From assembly GCF_001263795.1 (NCBI RefSeq), contig NZ_LHUR01000022.1, positions 248,001 through 312,000 of the forward strand: 64,000 nucleotides of DNA, read 5' to 3'. The notes under the pieces are model-generated. The model searched no databases. It was not told the DNA's origin and was given only the letters and a program-made list of their open reading frames with translations. Positions 61,132 to 64,000 of this stretch are shown one piece after another (position 1 is the first letter of the stretch; each line of letters begins with the position of its first letter). The stretch comes from Clostridium homopropionicum DSM 5847. Its GTDB lineage: Bacteria > Bacillota > Clostridia > Clostridiales > Clostridiaceae. The position numbers and the translations under genes are program-made.

Positions 61132-61230
61132 ATTATATATTATTATTTGTTTAAAGACAATAAGCATGTCCCTTGCTTATATGTAGATAAAAAGCTCTAT
61201 TTTGTTAAGAATCACAAAGTCAATTCAAAA

Positions 61231-61258
61231 AGAAGTACCCAAATCTTTGGATACTTCT
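61231..61258 (-). terminator. glmM terminator
   Basis: AGAAGTATCCA / TGGGTACTTCT stem (one G-U) on the minus strand followed by TTTTTG, 13 nt after the glmM stop. Confidence 0.85.
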
Positions 61259-61270
61259 CTAAAACCTTTA

Positions 61271-62617
61271 TTAATTAACTTTTGCTTCAATCATCTTAGC
61301 TAGGTTATGAGCAATTTTATTAAGTTCCTCTTGATCCTTTCCTTCTAGCATTACTCTAACTAAAGGCTCAGTTCCTGAAGGTCTTATTAAAACTCTTCCA
61401 CAACCATCAAGTTTTTCTTCAATTTTAGCTATTTCAGCAGCAATCTCTACGTCCTTTTCATGAATATCCTTCATATTGTTAGGCACCTTAGCATTCACTA
61501 AAACCTGAGGAAGCTTGGTCATCATTGCTGCTAACTCTGAAAGGGCCTTTCCAGTCTTCTTAACTACTGACGCAATTTGAAGTCCAGTTACAAGACCGTC
61601 TCCAGTAGTGTTATAATCCAAGAAAATAATATGCCCTGATTGTTCTCCTCCCAGCTTATAGTCACCCTTAATCATTTCTTCAAGAACATATCTATCTCCT
61701 ACTTTTGTCTTTATAGTGGATATTTTTTCATTCTTAAAGGCTAAATCTAAGCCAAGGTTACTCATAACAGTAACTATTACCATATCATCCTTTAATTTAC
61801 CTTGCTCTTTTAAATTCTTTCCACAGATAGCCATTATAAAATCACCATCAATTAGATTTCCTTTTTCATCTACTGCAAGGCATCTATCTGCATCTCCATC
61901 AAAAGCTAGCCCCAAATCGCAGCCTTCTTTTACAACATACTCCATTAATCCTTCTGGATGAGTTGAACCACATTTTTCATTTATATTTACTCCATCTGGA
62001 TTATTATTTATAACATACACTTTTGCCCCTAGCTTATTAAATCCTTCTACTGCTGCCTTATATGCTGCTCCGTTAGCACAATCAAGGGCTACCTTAATAC
62101 CTTTTAAATCTACATCTATTGTAGATAAGGCATAGTCTATATAATCTTCTATAGCAAAGTTATTTATAATTTTTCTTCCTAAGTCTCCACCTGTTGGAGA
62201 TGGAACTCCTACAAAATTACTCTCTATTATCCCTTGTATTTTATCTTCTATTTCGTCACTTAGTTTGTATCCATTTCCATTGAAAAACTTGATTCCGTTA
62301 TATTCTACAGGATTATGAGAAGCTGAAATTACAACTCCTGCATCTGCTTTATACTTTCTTGTAAGATAGGCAATGGCAGGGGTAGGTACAACTCCTATAC
62401 AGACAGCTTCAGCTCCCATAGATAATATACCTGAAACTAATGCTGCTTCAAGCATATCCCCTGAAATTCTTGTATCCATTCCAACTAATATTTTAGGCTT
62501 ATGAGCTCCTTCTGTTAAAGCAAAGGCTCCAGCTCTTCCAAGCTTATATGCAAGTTCTGCAGTTAACTCTTCATTGGCAATTCCTCTTACTCCATCTGTT
62601 CCAAACAATCTACTCAT
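61271..62617 (-). CDS. glmM: Phosphoglucosamine mutase
   Basis: Interconverts glucosamine-6-P and glucosamine-1-P in UDP-GlcNAc synthesis. N-terminal [18 protein letters not shown], phosphoserine loop [14 protein letters not shown] (about 96-109), metal loop [12 protein letters not shown], sugar-binding GGEQSGHII and phosphate-binding [12 protein letters not shown]. 448 residues from ATG 62617 (site GAGAGGGAACAAA); the frame is open 11 codons further without a site. Complete and normal. Confidence 0.97.
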   Translation of the reverse strand: MSRLFGTDGVRGIANEELTAELAYKLGRAGAFALTEGAHKPKILVGMDTRISGDMLEAALVSGILSMGAEAVCIGVVPTPAIAYLTRKYKADAGVVISASHNPVEYNGIKFFNGNGYKLSDEIEDKIQGIIESNFVGVPSPTGGDLGRKIINNFAIEDYIDYALSTIDVDLKGIKVALDCANGAAYKAAVEGFNKLGAKVYVINNNPDGVNINEKCGSTHPEGLMEYVVKEGCDLGLAFDGDADRCLAVDEKGNLIDGDFIMAICGKNLKEQGKLKDDMVIVTVMSNLGLDLAFKNEKISTIKTKVGDRYVLEEMIKGDYKLGGEQSGHIIFLDYNTTGDGLVTGLQIASVVKKTGKALSELAAMMTKLPQVLVNAKVPNNMKDIHEKDVEIAAEIAKIEEKLDGCGRVLIRPSGTEPLVRVMLEGKDQEELNKIAHNLAKMIEAKVN

Positions 62618-62658
62618 TTTGTTCCCTCTCTTTATATGTTTTATACACATTCCCTTTA

Positions 62659-62687
62659 ATTATATTACATATTTTTTATTATAACAA
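62659..62687 (-). promoter_or_regulatory. glmM promoter
   Basis: -35 TTGTTA (62687-62682), 17-bp spacer, -10 TATAAT (62664-62659), minus strand, 42 nt upstream of the ATG. Confidence 0.75.
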
Positions 62688-62707
62688 TATGAGTAAATTT
62701 CCCCTGA

Positions 62708-62962
62708 TTACAATATTATCTTCACTTTTGTCCCATCTGAAGCATTAACATTTACTATCTCCATACCTTTATACTTGCTTAGAACCTTTATAGCCTTATT
62801 TAATTCCTCAAAATCTAGTGCTTCTATATACATTCTTTGTTCCTTTGGAATGTACTTATTCATTCCGTATTTTGCAGTTAACTTCAAAGCAAAGCCTAAC
62901 ATCCACAAGGGCATGGGTATTATACATCTAAATTTTCCTGTAGTCTTAATATGCACTCTCAT
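62708..62962 (-). CDS. Small conserved protein of the SHOCT-like cluster
   Basis: 84 residues, no clear family that I can name. IPMPLWMLGFALKLTAKYG is a short amphipathic or membrane-associated segment; the rest (ALDFEELNKAIKVLSKYKGM, EIVNVNASDGTKVKII) resembles the C-terminal beta unit of the neighbouring 129-residue protein. Start after AGGGTGAAAAT; 9 nt from the upstream gene, so co-translated. Confidence 0.7.
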   Translation of the reverse strand: MRVHIKTTGKFRCIIPMPLWMLGFALKLTAKYGMNKYIPKEQRMYIEALDFEELNKAIKVLSKYKGMEIVNVNASDGTKVKIIL

Positions 62963-62971
62963 ATTTTCACC

Positions 62972-63361
62972 CTATTCAATTATTACTTCTACAATATCAC
63001 CATTAGCACTCTTAACATCAACTATCTTTCCGTTTATGTCATTATCAATAGCATCAGCTATGGCCTTCATATCAAAATTAAATCCATTTTCAGTGCCCAT
63101 AGCTATTCCTGGTATTTTACCACTAGCATTAAGCATAGCCTTAACAAACTTAATAGGAAGCTTTACATCCACATTATCCCCTTTAATTGATCTTACCTTA
63201 ACTTTTAACATTCTATCTTCATTATTACCTTTTGTTAAATCAAGAGTAGTAAGGATATCCTTCTCCTTTTCTTTAATTGCTGATATTAAATCAGTAGCCT
63301 TATCTGCATCAATTTTACCTTCTTCAACCATTTTTAATATTCTTGATATATCTTCTTTCAT
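62972..63361 (-). CDS. SHOCT-like-domain protein (YvlB/LiaX N-terminal type)
   Basis: 129 residues: an N-terminal helical SHOCT-like unit (ISRILKMVEEGKIDADKATDLI) followed by a beta-rich region (MLKVKVRSIKGDNVDVKLPI, IVDVKSANGDIVEVIIE). Similar modules begin YvlB/LiaX-type envelope-stress proteins. Start after TTTGGAGGTAATTTAAA. Middle gene of a three-gene cluster with the DUF2089 regulator; a membrane-stress role is inferred. Confidence 0.75.
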   Translation of the reverse strand: MKEDISRILKMVEEGKIDADKATDLISAIKEKEKDILTTLDLTKGNNEDRMLKVKVRSIKGDNVDVKLPIKFVKAMLNASGKIPGIAMGTENGFNFDMKAIADAIDNDINGKIVDVKSANGDIVEVIIE

Positions 63362-63417
63362 TTTAAATTACCTCCAAATTATTTTTTTAATTACTAAATT
63401 AATTTCATAATAAGTAG

Positions 63418-63795
63418 TTATTCTGGAAGATCTCCATCCTTCAATGCCTTTAAAGCCTCTTCTGGAGAAATCTCTCCCTTTTCCAGCATATCTAATACCT
63501 CTTTATTTGTAACCTTAGGCTTTTTGTTTAAGGAATATCCTAAAGCTAAAATTACGTCATCAAGTTTAGCTCTTACAGTTGGATAGGATATGCCCATTTC
63601 TTTTTCCACATCCTTGATGTTTCCTCTAGACTTAATAAATACCTCTGCAAATTCAAGCTGTTCACTAGTTAAGTAGGCAAATTTTGATAGTTCAAACTCG
63701 TTTTCTATAATTGTTCCACACCTGTTGCATTTCAGTTTTGTCACTTTTAAATTGGAGCTGCATACTGGACATTTGCTTAAAACCTTGTATCCCAT
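63418..63795 (-). CDS. DUF2089-family zinc-ribbon/HTH protein
   Basis: 125 residues: zinc ribbon (CPVCSSNLKVTKLKCNRCG), a predicted HTH (NIKDVEKEMGISYPTVRAKLDDVI) and a SHOCT-like tail (VLDMLEKGEISPEEALKAL). Typical DUF2089 protein, a putative transcription regulator of the following SHOCT-like genes. ATG 63795 follows GAGGTGAAAAA. Confidence 0.88.
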   Translation of the reverse strand: MGYKVLSKCPVCSSNLKVTKLKCNRCGTIIENEFELSKFAYLTSEQLEFAEVFIKSRGNIKDVEKEMGISYPTVRAKLDDVILALGYSLNKKPKVTNKEVLDMLEKGEISPEEALKALKDGDLPE

Positions 63796-63817
63796 TTTTT
63801 CACCTCTTTTCCTCACC

Positions 63818-64000
63818 TTATATCTTTCTTATTTCTTTATTTAATCCCATTGCAAGAGTAATAAAAATCATTACTGCTCCTGATAATAAAGGTAGTATAT
63901 ACACAGGAATCCTTTCTAGCAATAAACCAGATAAGATTAATCCTAAAGGAAAAATACTTAATGATGAAGTTTCTAATAAAGCAAATATTCTTCCTCTAAT
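63818..64000 (-). CDS. MFS transporter, C-terminal fragment (5' part outside window)
   Basis: The last 60 residues read IRGRIFALLETSSLSIFPLG, then LLSGAVMIFITLAMGLNKEIRKI: two membrane helices after an RGR loop, as in the last segments of MFS efflux proteins. The start lies beyond 64000. It ends 22 nt before the DUF2089 start and probably belongs to the same operon. Confidence 0.75.
   Translation of the reverse strand: MRGRIFALLETSSLSIFPLGLILSGLLLERIPVYILPLLSGAVMIFITLAMGLNKEIRKI

Noticed and set aside
62775-63410. Plus-strand frame of 211 codons that looks hydrophobic
   Set aside because: Antisense to two well-supported minus-strand genes with good ribosome binding sites; hydrophobicity comes from reverse-complemented Lys/Asp/Glu codons.

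Overview
The window looks like chromosomal DNA of an anaerobic, butyrate-type Clostridium or close relative. It is very AT-rich, uses strong AGGAGG-type ribosome binding sites, and carries a butyryl-CoA-dehydrogenase-like gene, several small ferredoxins, a glmS ribozyme and other firmicute families. No rRNA, tRNA or CRISPR array was seen. Coordinates favour starts backed by a ribosome binding site, so several genes begin inside a longer open frame.

Region by region. (a) 1-6.4 kb: a sigma-54-controlled catabolic locus with a CoA-transferase, a GntP-type permease, a PAS-AAA+-Fis activator and an acyl-CoA dehydrogenase cut by the window edge. Two near-identical -24/-12 promoters each have paired 16-bp palindromic sites upstream, in the same layout. 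(b) 6.5-17.1 kb: a large arsenic island read mostly on the minus strand: arsR-arsD-arsA-(broken sigma factor)-arsM; a Trx-like/CcdA pair; an MFS pump; arsR-arsP-ferredoxin-thioredoxin; and arsR-acr3-arsC. Each arsR has a recognisable promoter/operator. (c) 17-36 kb: general accessory genes: LysM protein, diguanylate cyclase, Lrp, metallo-beta-lactamase-fold protein, ferredoxin, AraC plus an EamA exporter, two small proteins, an RND efflux operon with its two-component system, an AAA ATPase, a MASE3-like sensor kinase, and a TetR/nitroreductase pair. (d) 36.4-44 kb: a second arsenic-type cluster (CGGC protein, methyltransferase, ArsR, ArsN1-like acetyltransferase, second ArsM, MarR) mixed with decaying genes (clpP, araC, an SMC-like ATPase, an arsR with a frameshift).

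(e) 44,808-57,929: a complete 13.1-kb Tn7-like transposon at the glmS attachment site. The ends match in architecture (TGTT, then 12 nt, then a TnsB-type repeat AGTTGTTAAA) and are flanked by a perfect 5-bp target duplication, ACAAA, whose near edge is 20 nt beyond the glmS stop codon. The minus-strand operon encodes a short TniQ protein, TnsA, TnsB, TnsC and a full-size TnsD. The only cargo is one 1,652-residue protein on the plus strand: N-terminal STAND-type NTPase, long helical-repeat middle, C-terminal phospholipase-D-like domain. This is the best candidate in the window for an undescribed (probably anti-phage) system. The probable original glmS terminator now lies on the far side of the element, and a hairpin inside the right end seems to replace it.

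(f) 57.9-64 kb: amino-sugar and housekeeping genes: glmS with its promoter and a ribozyme carrying an unusually long P1 loop, a toxin-antitoxin pair whose toxin has a frameshift, glmM, a three-gene SHOCT-like/DUF2089 cluster, and the tail of an MFS transporter.
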